This document shows positions 26,960 to 34,321 of a stretch of DNA of 51,118 nucleotides, in pieces (positions within the stretch are counted from its first letter, which is position 1; each line of letters starts with the position of its first letter). Both the position numbers and the translations under genes were made by a program. The DNA is taken from assembly GCA_044433165.1 (NCBI GenBank), contig JAWXTX010000005.1:1-51118 (forward strand), read 5' to 3'. This DNA comes from Ferrimonas sp044433165. Its GTDB lineage: Bacteria; Pseudomonadota; Gammaproteobacteria; Enterobacterales; Shewanellaceae. The notes beneath the pieces are model-generated. The model was given only the letters and a program-made list of their open reading frames with translations. It made no database searches and had not been told where the DNA came from.

Positions 26960-27214
26960 TTAACAGTCTCTGCCTTGTTTGGCTTTGGGGACCGGATCGT
27001 GGCCACCCTGATGTAAAGGGTGACATCTTAATATGCGTGCGATAGTTAACCAACAGCCGCGCCAAGCACCGTGAACCGTGAGGGCTTCCAGTGCATATTG
27101 CGAGCACGTTGGGGTAAACCGACAATTGGGCCCTAACAACGGACTGATCCACTTGCGATAGAAGGAAACTAATTGAATTAGCAACCATTGCAGCGGCGAG
27201 CGAGTTTGCGCCAT
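26960..27214 (-). CDS. yidD: Membrane protein insertion efficiency factor YidD
   Basis: A small amphipathic protein that assists YidC. The 84 aa sequence has the family core YRKWISPLLGPNCRFTPTCS followed by QYALEA and RCHPLHQGGHDPVP. Its start overlaps the end of rnpA by 37 bases, the common arrangement. Confidence 0.95.
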   Translation of the reverse strand: MAQTRSPLQWLLIQLVSFYRKWISPLLGPNCRFTPTCSQYALEALTVHGAWRGCWLTIARILRCHPLHQGGHDPVPKAKQGRDC

Positions 27215-27555
27215 AGCTTCTCTATCAGTTGGTGAATTTCTGCATTATCTAAACCATCAATGCCTTTTTTGGCGATCACGACGATATCCACGTTAGGTAA
27301 GTCATGCTGATGACGACGAAAGCTATCCCGCGTAAGGCGCTTAATGCGATTACGTTGGCAGGCTTTTTTAACGTGTTTTTTAGCGACCGTAAGGCCAAGG
27401 CGAGGATGATCTACATCATTGGCTATTGCCAGCAATGTTAAATGAGGAGAGGCAGCTCGGGTAGGGTTGGCAAAGACGGATTTAAAATCGCCGGGAGTTA
27501 ACAGACGTAACTCCCGGCCGAAGGTATATCGCACCTGAGTTGAGGCGCACTGCAT
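27178..27555 (-). CDS. rnpA: RNase P protein component
   Basis: Binds the RNase P RNA and helps 5' maturation of tRNA precursors. The 125 aa basic protein has the signature ACQRNRIKRLTRDSFR (about 65-80). It begins six bases after the rpmH stop. The C-terminus, read in the overlap with yidD, ends in a basic stretch. Confidence 0.95.
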   Translation of the reverse strand: MQCASTQVRYTFGRELRLLTPGDFKSVFANPTRAASPHLTLLAIANDVDHPRLGLTVAKKHVKKACQRNRIKRLTRDSFRRHQHDLPNVDIVVIAKKGIDGLDNAEIHQLIEKLWRKLARRCNGC

Positions 27556-27561
27556 AATGGC

Positions 27562-27696
27562 TTATGCAGACAGGCGAGCGCGGCCTTTAGCGCGACGACG
27601 GGCCAGCACTTGACGACCATTTTTAGTGGCCATACGAGCACGGAAACCGTGGTTACGCTTACGCTTCAGTACGCTCGGTTGAAAAGTACGTTTCAT
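27562..27696 (-). CDS. rpmH: 50S ribosomal protein L34
   Basis: A 44-residue basic ribosomal protein: it begins MKRTFQPSVLKRKRNHGFRA, the near-invariant L34 start, and ends in RAKGRARLSA. It is the first gene of the rpmH-rnpA-yidD-yidC transcript and lies divergent from dnaA, the classic bacterial arrangement. Confidence 0.98.
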   Translation of the reverse strand: MKRTFQPSVLKRKRNHGFRARMATKNGRQVLARRRAKGRARLSA

Positions 27697-27802
27697 AGCT
27701 TTTTTACCGTAGTTCAGTTAACTGTACAGATTAACTTTTGCGCTGCCATTATTTACCTACCAAAATTGGTTGGCTCATGCCGGCGGCTTAAAAAGAGGCC
27801 GA

Positions 27803-27832
27803 ATTTTAATAAAAAGCGACCATCATCGTCAA
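27803..27832 (-). promoter_or_regulatory. Likely rpmH operon promoter
   Basis: On the minus strand TTGACG (27832-27827) and TAAAAT (27808-27803) lie 18 bases apart, each five of six to consensus, giving a leader of roughly 100 bases before rpmH. Confidence 0.55.
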
Positions 27833-27850
27833 TCCTAAATAAAGGGTTTT

Positions 27851-28085
27851 CTATATCTGATCGGAATACACCAGTTGTTGTGGATAAAACTGTGTATGTA
27901 CCACTAGATATAGATAGCTCGATCCACGATCGGATCGAACTTTGGCGATTATAGAGATCTATGTGATCCCTTTCTAGAGCTAGATATAACAACTGTTTTT
28001 GTGTTGATCTTAAAGCCGATCCCGCGATCTTTTTAATGGTTAAGATCAAGGATCAGATCTGGGGATAACCTCAGTTTAGATATAG
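27851..28085. promoter_or_regulatory. GATC- and DnaA-box-rich control region upstream of dnaA
   Basis: The 453-base gap between rpmH and dnaA holds 12 GATC sites between 27859 and 28059, a perfect DnaA box TTATCCACA on the minus strand at 27879-27887, a near match TTATCCCCA on the minus strand at 28060-28068, and two AGATCT hexamers (27955-27960, 28055-28060) of the kind bound by ATP-DnaA in E. coli. Three exact copies of AGATATAG (27851-27858 minus; 27906-27913 and 28078-28085 plus) and a 7/8 copy (27982-27989) are spread through it. This fits DnaA autoregulation and SeqA control of dnaA; GATC density equals or exceeds that of oriC. I could not assign one convincing dnaA promoter. Confidence 0.75.
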
Positions 28086-28149
28086 CACTTACAGGCTAAC
28101 CTAGGTAAAATCGGCGGCTATTTCATGAAAAATATTTGGGGTTGCAGCG

Positions 28150-29538
28150 GTGAGCGTACCGATTTGGCAGCGTTGTGTGGCGTGGCTTCAGCAAGAATTG
28201 CCAGCACAACAATTTAGTATGTGGATACGACCACTGCAGTCTGAAATGCTTGGTGATACTTTGGTGCTCTATGCACCCAATCGCTTTGTCTTAGACTGGG
28301 TACGGGATAAGTACCTAGATAAGATCACCGAATATTTGCACAGTGAATTAGGCGATCAAGCCCCAACGTTGCGGTTTGATATTGGCAGTAAGCCTGAAGC
28401 TCGGCCTAAGGTGGCGATGGCTGAGCACACGCGACCTGCCGTACCAACACCGGCACCATCGGTACCCGCTGTACCGATGTTTAACACCCCGCCTTCTGCG
28501 CCCAGTAATAATGGCCCTCGTAGTAACATTAATGTGAATTATCAATTTGATAATTTTGTTGAAGGTAAATCAAATCAGCTTGCAAGGGCGGCGGCGACAC
28601 AGGTTGCCAATAACCCTGGCGGTGCTTACAACCCACTTTTTTTGTATGGTGGTACTGGGCTTGGCAAAACGCACTTATTGCATGCGGTGGGCAACGGTAT
28701 TATTAAAAACAAGCCGAACGCCAAAGTGGTTTACATGCATTCAGAGCGGTTTGTGCAAGACATGGTGAAAGCCTTGCAAAATAATGCCATTGCTGAATTT
28801 AAGCGCTATTACCGCAGTGTTGATGCACTTTTAATTGATGATATTCAATTTTTTGCCAATAAAGATCGCTCGCAAGAGGAGTTCTTTCATACCTTTAATG
28901 CCCTTTTAGAGGGGAACCATCAAATCATTTTGACGTCGGATCGCTACCCGAAGGAGATTGATGGGGTTGAAGATCGCTTAAAATCTCGTTTTGGTTGGGG
29001 TTTAACCGTTGCGATTGAACCGCCAGAGTTAGAAACTCGAGTGGCGATCTTAATGCGCAAAGCGGAAGAGTCTGATATCCATTTACCGGATGAAGTGGCG
29101 TTCTTTATTGCGAAACGGTTGCGTTCTAATGTTCGAGAGTTGGAAGGCGCGTTGAATCGAGTGATTGCTAACGCCAATTTTACTGGCCGCAGCATCACCA
29201 TTGATTTTGTACGTGAAGCATTGCGGGATCTACTCGCGCTGCAAGAAAAGCTGGTTACGGTAGATAATATTCAAAAAACCGTGGCGGAATACTACAAAAT
29301 TAAAGTGGCAGATCTGCTCTCTAAACGGCGCTCTCGCTCGGTTGCTCGCCCGCGTCAAGTGGCAATGGCTTTGGCCAAAGAGCTCACCAACCATAGTTTG
29401 CCTGAAATTGGCGATGCGTTCGGTGGGCGAGACCACACGACGGTGTTACATGCGTGTCGTAAAATTGAGCAACTCAAAGAAGAGAGTCACGACATTAAAG
29501 AAGATTACGCTAATTTAATCCGTACTTTGTCATCCTAA
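28150..29538 (+). CDS. dnaA: Chromosomal replication initiator DnaA
   Basis: The AAA+ initiator that binds DnaA boxes and melts oriC. The 462 aa protein starts at GTG (MSVPIWQRCVAWLQQELPA), with domain I at 1-85, a proline-rich linker at about 85-125, P-loop GGTGLGKT at 167-174, Walker B ALLIDDIQFF near 228, and the domain IV helix-turn-helix with GGRDHTTVLHA near 430. It begins the dnaA-dnaN-recF-gyrB run; dnaN follows 11 bases later. Confidence 0.98.
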   Translation: MSVPIWQRCVAWLQQELPAQQFSMWIRPLQSEMLGDTLVLYAPNRFVLDWVRDKYLDKITEYLHSELGDQAPTLRFDIGSKPEARPKVAMAEHTRPAVPTPAPSVPAVPMFNTPPSAPSNNGPRSNINVNYQFDNFVEGKSNQLARAAATQVANNPGGAYNPLFLYGGTGLGKTHLLHAVGNGIIKNKPNAKVVYMHSERFVQDMVKALQNNAIAEFKRYYRSVDALLIDDIQFFANKDRSQEEFFHTFNALLEGNHQIILTSDRYPKEIDGVEDRLKSRFGWGLTVAIEPPELETRVAILMRKAEESDIHLPDEVAFFIAKRLRSNVRELEGALNRVIANANFTGRSITIDFVREALRDLLALQEKLVTVDNIQKTVAEYYKIKVADLLSKRRSRSVARPRQVAMALAKELTNHSLPEIGDAFGGRDHTTVLHACRKIEQLKEESHDIKEDYANLIRTLSS

Positions 29539-29549
29539 TTGGAGCCAAA

Positions 29550-30650
29550 ATGTTATTTACGATTACCCGCGATGCGCTTTTTAAGCCATTGCAATTGGTC
29601 TCTGGTGCGGTAGAGCGACGCCATAATCTGCCCATTCTGGCAAATGTTTTGTTGGAAGTTTCGGACGGTTTATTAAAGGTGACTGGGACGGATTTAGAAG
29701 TTGAATTAATCGGTCAAGTTGCGTTGCAGGGTGAGCACCAAGCTGGACGAACCACGGTTCCAGCTCGGAAGTTTTTAGACATTTGTAAAAGCCTACCCGA
29801 TCAAACAGAAATTCGTATTGAACAGCAGCAAAACCGTTTATTAATCCGCTCTGGACGCAGCCGTTTTTCGTTGGCGACCTTGCCAGCAGAAGAGTTTCCG
29901 AATTTAGGCGATTGGCAAGGCGACATTGACTTCAGTTTGCCGCAAGGGGTGCTTAAGTCGGTAATTGATGCTACTCAATTTTCCATGGCGCATCAGGATG
30001 TTCGTTATTATTTAAACGGCATGTTGTTTGAAACAGAAGGTAATATCTTGCGTACGGTGGCAACCGATGGCCATCGATTGGCCGTAAGTTGTCGGCAAAT
30101 TAAGGCCGTATTGCCTGAGAAGCAAGTGATTGTGCCACGTAAAGGGGTGGTTGAACTTACTCGTTTGTTTGAAGATGAAAATGAGCTTATTACCATTCAA
30201 ATTGGCGATGGGTCCATTCGTGCGATTACTGCAAATGCGATTTTTACCTCGAAACTGGTGGATGGCCGCTTCCCAGATTACCGTCGAGTTTTACCACGAG
30301 ATGGCGATAAAGAGCTGGTCGCAGATCGAGATCTGCTTAAGCAAGCGTTTGCCCGCACTGCGATTTTATCTAATGAAAAATTTCGGGGTGTGCGTTTACA
30401 ATTAGAAACCAATAAGCTCACTATTACGGCTAATAACCCAGAGCAAGAAGAAGCGGAAGAAGTGCTTGATATTGAGTACGGCTTTGCGGATTTAGAGATT
30501 GGTTTTAACGTGTCTTATGTGCTGGATGTTTTAAATACGTTAAAGCAGCCGGAGGTGAAGATCACCTTAGGTGGCCCGAATAGCAGTGCGCTGTTTGAAA
30601 ATGGCGATAACAGCGAATCAATGTACGTTGTGATGCCAATGCGTTTGTAA
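29550..30650 (+). CDS. dnaN: DNA polymerase III beta subunit (sliding clamp)
   Basis: Forms the ring-shaped processivity clamp. At 366 aa it has the three repeated clamp domains and the C-terminal YVVMPMRL, the conserved end that contributes to the partner-binding cleft. GGAG lies just before the ATG. It lies eight bases before recF. Confidence 0.98.
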   Translation: MLFTITRDALFKPLQLVSGAVERRHNLPILANVLLEVSDGLLKVTGTDLEVELIGQVALQGEHQAGRTTVPARKFLDICKSLPDQTEIRIEQQQNRLLIRSGRSRFSLATLPAEEFPNLGDWQGDIDFSLPQGVLKSVIDATQFSMAHQDVRYYLNGMLFETEGNILRTVATDGHRLAVSCRQIKAVLPEKQVIVPRKGVVELTRLFEDENELITIQIGDGSIRAITANAIFTSKLVDGRFPDYRRVLPRDGDKELVADRDLLKQAFARTAILSNEKFRGVRLQLETNKLTITANNPEQEEAEEVLDIEYGFADLEIGFNVSYVLDVLNTLKQPEVKITLGGPNSSALFENGDNSESMYVVMPMRL

Positions 30651-30658
30651 GAGGCTTA

Positions 30659-31726
30659 ATGCTTACTCAATTGCAATTAAGTCAATTTCGCAACATTCAG
30701 GCCGCCAGCGTCAATCCCGCTGGCGGCCTGAATCTTATCTATGGCGCTAATGGCAGTGGTAAAACCAGCGTATTAGAAGCCATTTGGTTTTTAAGTGTGG
30801 GCCGCTCTTTTCGTAGCCATCTCTCGCAGCGAGTGATCCAACACGAGCAAGAAAGCTTTACGTTGTTTGCGCAATTAGCCAGTGGTGATCGCGTAGGGCT
30901 GTTACGTCATCGCAAAGGCGAGCATCAAATCCGCATTAATGGTGATAATGCCAAACGGCTGACCGATTTAGCCGCGTTGATGCCACTGCAACTGATTAGT
31001 CCAGAAAGCTTTTCTTTACTGTTGGATGGGCCGCAAGCGCGCCGAGAATTTATCGATTGGGGCGCCTTTCATGGTGATCCGCAATTTATGGGATATTGGA
31101 GTCGCTTCCGGCGTTTGCTGAAACAGCGGAACCAGCTGTTACGACAGCAAGCGGATCGCCGTCAAATCGATGTGTGGGATCAACAGTTGGTGCTCTATGG
31201 GCAACAACTTACGGATGCGCGTTTGCGTTGGGTAGATTCGTTAAATGGCGCTTTGACAGGTATAATAAATCAGTTTTTACCTGATGTGCCGATCCGGATC
31301 AGTTTTAGCCAAGGCTGGGACAGTAAAACCGATTTAGCGCAGCTGTACCAAGCGGGATTAACGCGGGATCTGCAGCTGGGTTATACGGTGTCAGGGCCAC
31401 ACAAAGCCGATCTTCGTCTTAGGGTCGAGAATATGCCGGCGCAAGATTGCTTGTCGCGGGGTCAACTGAAATTATTGGTGTGTGCATTAAAAATTGCTCA
31501 AGGCCAAGTGTTGAGCCAACAGCAACAACGTCAGTGCATTTATTTGGTCGATGACTTAGCTTCAGAATTAGACCATGATCGGCGTACTTTATTGCTGCAA
31601 TTGTTGCAGCAAACCGGCAGTCAGGTGTTTGTAACCGCCATAGAGCCAGAACAACTGATGATGGTGCCCTGGGATAAGCAGTTCCACGTGGAACAGGGTC
31701 GGATAACGGAACAGCAAGAGAATTAG
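30659..31726 (+). CDS. recF: DNA replication and repair protein RecF
   Basis: An SMC-like ATPase that helps load RecA at gaps. The 355 aa protein has Walker A GANGSGKT at 29-36, the ABC-type signature LSRGQLKLLVCALKIAQ near 262 and Walker B YLVDDLASELD near 300. GAGG at 30651-30654 precedes the ATG. A parS-type palindrome lies inside its last codons (31681-31694). Confidence 0.96.
   Translation: MLTQLQLSQFRNIQAASVNPAGGLNLIYGANGSGKTSVLEAIWFLSVGRSFRSHLSQRVIQHEQESFTLFAQLASGDRVGLLRHRKGEHQIRINGDNAKRLTDLAALMPLQLISPESFSLLLDGPQARREFIDWGAFHGDPQFMGYWSRFRRLLKQRNQLLRQQADRRQIDVWDQQLVLYGQQLTDARLRWVDSLNGALTGIINQFLPDVPIRISFSQGWDSKTDLAQLYQAGLTRDLQLGYTVSGPHKADLRLRVENMPAQDCLSRGQLKLLVCALKIAQGQVLSQQQQRQCIYLVDDLASELDHDRRTLLLQLLQQTGSQVFVTAIEPEQLMMVPWDKQFHVEQGRITEQQEN
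31681..31694. promoter_or_regulatory. parS: parS-type site inside the recF 3' end
   Basis: GTTCCACGTGGAAC is a perfect 14-base palindrome; with flanks it reads AGTTCCACGTGGAACA, 15 of 16 to the TGTTCCACGTGGAACA form of parS used for example in Pseudomonas. It is part of the recF coding sequence. Confidence 0.7.
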
Positions 31727-31736
31727 AGACAGGTGT

Positions 31737-34154
31737 ATGTCAGAAAATAGCTATGATTCCTCGAGTATTAAGGTCTTAAAAGGCTTGGACGCAGTACGTA
31801 AGCGTCCGGGGATGTACATTGGTGATACCGATGATGGCACCGGCTTGCACCATATGGTGTTTGAGGTGGTGGATAACTCCATTGATGAAGCGTTAGCGGG
31901 TCACTGTAATGACATCGTTATCACTATTCATGCTGATGGTTCTGTTTCCGTTCAAGATGATGGCCGTGGGATCCCGACCGATCTTCACCCTGAAGAAGGG
32001 GTATCGGCTGCCGAAGTTATTATGACGGTACTGCACGCCGGCGGTAAGTTCGACGACAACTCTTACAAAGTTTCTGGTGGCTTGCACGGGGTAGGGGTAT
32101 CGGTTGTAAACGCGTTGTCTGATAAATTAGAGCTGACTATTCGACGCGCAGGCAAAGTGCACGCGCAAACGTATCAATTAGGGGTGCCAGAAGCGCCGCT
32201 TAAAGAAGTGGGTGAAACCACCAAAACCGGTACGACCATTCGCTTTTGGCCAAGCCCAGCTACGTTCTCTAATATTTTGTTTCATTACGATATTTTAGCT
32301 AAACGTGTGCGTGAGCTGTCGTTCTTGAACTCCGGTGTGTCCATTCGTTTGCTGGATGAGCGTGATGGTAAAGAAGATCATTACCATTATGACGGTGGCA
32401 TTAAAGCCTTTGTTGATTATTTGAATACCAATAAAACACCAATTAATCAGCAGGTGTTTTACTTTAACTCTGAGCGCGAAGACGGTTTATCCGTTGAAGT
32501 GGCCATGCAGTGGAACGATGGCTTCCAAGAAAACATCTACTGCTTTACCAATAACATTCCTCAGCGCGATGGCGGAACTCACTTAGCGGGTTTCCGAGCG
32601 GCACTAACCCGTACATTGAATACCTATATGGATAAAGAAGGGTATTCGAAAAAAGCCAAAACCTCTGCCTCGGGTGACGACGCCCGTGAAGGATTAACGG
32701 CGGTTGTTTCGGTGAAAGTGCCGGATCCTAAATTCTCTTCTCAAACCAAAGATAAGTTGGTGTCATCGGAAGTGAAAACGGCCGTTGAGCAAGCCATGGG
32801 CGAGAAGTTGGCGGAATACTTGCTGGAAAACCCCTCGGAAGCGAAGCAGGTTGTTACTAAAATTATTGATGCTGCCCGTGCGCGCGAAGCCGCTCGCAAA
32901 GCCCGTGAGATGACTCGCCGTAAAGGGGCATTAGATCTGGCTGGTTTACCAGGGAAACTGGCGGATTGTCAGGAAAAAGATCCCGCGCTTTCTGAATTGT
33001 ACATTGTGGAAGGGGACTCGGCTGGTGGTTCTGCCAAACAAGGCCGAAACCGTAAAAACCAAGCCATCTTGCCGTTAAAAGGTAAGATCTTGAATGTGGA
33101 AAAGGCCCGTTTTGATAAAATGCTGTCTTCTCAGGAAGTGGCTACTTTGATCACGGCGATGGGAACGGGCATTGGCCGAGACGAGTACAATCCGGATAAA
33201 ACCCGTTACCACCAAATCATCATCATGACGGACGCCGACGTCGATGGTTCGCACATTCGTACCTTGCTGTTGACCTTCTTCTACCGTCAAATGCCGGAAT
33301 TAATCGAGCGTGGCTATATTTATATTGCTCAACCGCCGCTATACAAAGTGAAAAAAGGTAAGCAGGAACGCTATATCAAAGACGATGAAGTGTTGACGGA
33401 ATACCTAACAACACTGGCATTGGATAATGCGGCCATCCACGTGAACAGCAACGCTCCAGCAATTGCAGGGGAACAGCTCGAACGCTTAGTGAATCAATAC
33501 CGTGAAGTGGAAGCGGTGATCTTGCGTCAAAGCCGCCGTTTCCCTGTGGTATTACTTAACCAGTTGTTATACGCCACCAAAATTGACCATGCCATTTTAG
33601 CCCATGAAAATCAGGTTCAAGACTGGGCAGAACACTTAGTGGCAACCTTAAACGAACAAGATGTTGAAGGCGCGTCTTACCGCTTTGAATTGGTGTTTGA
33701 AGAAGAGCGTAACTTGTGGTTACCGATGATTATTTTACGCCAGCATGGGGTTGAAAGTGATTATTTGTTGACCTACGACTTCTTGCATTCCAGTGACTAT
33801 AAACGGATCGCGGATTTGAGCGAGATCTTGATAGGCTTAATTGAAGACGGGGCTTATGTGAGCCGTGGTGAGCGTCGTTTGCCTATCAACAGTTTCGAAC
33901 AAGGGCTGGAGTGGCTCATTAAAGAGTCCAAACGTGGTTTGTACATTCAGCGCTATAAAGGTTTGGGTGAGATGAATCCCGAGCAATTATGGGAAACCAC
34001 TATGGATCCGGAAACGCGTCGGATGCTGCAGGTAACCATTGAAGATGCCGTTGGTGCGGATCAATTATTCAACACCCTGATGGGCGATCAAGTTGAGCCT
34101 CGTCGTGAATTTATTGAGCGTAATGCGTTAGCGGTTGCTAATCTCGACGTGTAA
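31737..34154 (+). CDS. gyrB: DNA gyrase subunit B
   Basis: The ATPase subunit of DNA gyrase, which introduces negative supercoils. The 805 aa protein has the GHKL ATPase motifs EVVDNSIDEALAG (near 43), DDGRGIP and GGLHGVGVSVVNAL, and the Toprim motifs VEGDSAGGSAKQGRNR and TDADVDGSHIRTLL. Length shows the extra C-terminal insert typical of gammaproteobacterial GyrB. It lies ten bases after recF and ends before a strong terminator. Confidence 0.98.
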   Translation: MSENSYDSSSIKVLKGLDAVRKRPGMYIGDTDDGTGLHHMVFEVVDNSIDEALAGHCNDIVITIHADGSVSVQDDGRGIPTDLHPEEGVSAAEVIMTVLHAGGKFDDNSYKVSGGLHGVGVSVVNALSDKLELTIRRAGKVHAQTYQLGVPEAPLKEVGETTKTGTTIRFWPSPATFSNILFHYDILAKRVRELSFLNSGVSIRLLDERDGKEDHYHYDGGIKAFVDYLNTNKTPINQQVFYFNSEREDGLSVEVAMQWNDGFQENIYCFTNNIPQRDGGTHLAGFRAALTRTLNTYMDKEGYSKKAKTSASGDDAREGLTAVVSVKVPDPKFSSQTKDKLVSSEVKTAVEQAMGEKLAEYLLENPSEAKQVVTKIIDAARAREAARKAREMTRRKGALDLAGLPGKLADCQEKDPALSELYIVEGDSAGGSAKQGRNRKNQAILPLKGKILNVEKARFDKMLSSQEVATLITAMGTGIGRDEYNPDKTRYHQIIIMTDADVDGSHIRTLLLTFFYRQMPELIERGYIYIAQPPLYKVKKGKQERYIKDDEVLTEYLTTLALDNAAIHVNSNAPAIAGEQLERLVNQYREVEAVILRQSRRFPVVLLNQLLYATKIDHAILAHENQVQDWAEHLVATLNEQDVEGASYRFELVFEEERNLWLPMIILRQHGVESDYLLTYDFLHSSDYKRIADLSEILIGLIEDGAYVSRGERRLPINSFEQGLEWLIKESKRGLYIQRYKGLGEMNPEQLWETTMDPETRRMLQVTIEDAVGADQLFNTLMGDQVEPRREFIERNALAVANLDV

Positions 34155-34175
34155 TCAGTACCATTACTTCATACA

Positions 34176-34204
34176 AAAAGCAGCCAATCGGCTGCTTTTT
34201 TTTT
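34176..34204 (+). terminator. Terminator of gyrB
   Basis: AGCAGCC (34179-34185) and GGCTGCT (34190-34196) form a stem with the loop AATC, followed by a nine-base T run on the plus strand. Confidence 0.92.
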
Positions 34205-34212
34205 GTGGTGAA

Positions 34213-34228
34213 CGTTTCACGTGAAACC
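34213..34228. promoter_or_regulatory. parS: parS site between gyrB and glyS
   Basis: GTTTCACGTGAAAC (34214-34227) is the exact 14-base core of the ParB-binding consensus TGTTTCACGTGAAACA. It lies between two terminators, outside any gene. Confidence 0.88.
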
Positions 34229-34255
34229 GATTTGTTGGCAGTGCTTTTAAAGCAT

Positions 34256-34296
34256 AAAAAATGCCCATTACGATGAGGGTAATGGGCATTTTTTTA
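34256..34296. terminator. Bidirectional terminator after glyS
   Basis: ATGCCCATTA (34261-34270) pairs with TAATGGGCAT (34280-34289), flanked by A and T runs. It serves glyS on the minus strand and backs up the gyrB terminator. Confidence 0.88.
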
Positions 34297-34321
34297 CTTG
34301 CGGGTATACACCGCTGCGAAT

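Noticed and set aside
27610..27954. 114-codon frame across rpmH and its upstream region
   Set aside because: It runs antisense through L34 and the rpmH promoter, and lacks family features; the region is better explained as regulatory DNA.
33433..33448. CACGTG inside gyrB as a possible fifth parS
   Set aside because: Only the central hexamer fits; the flanking arms do not match the palindrome.
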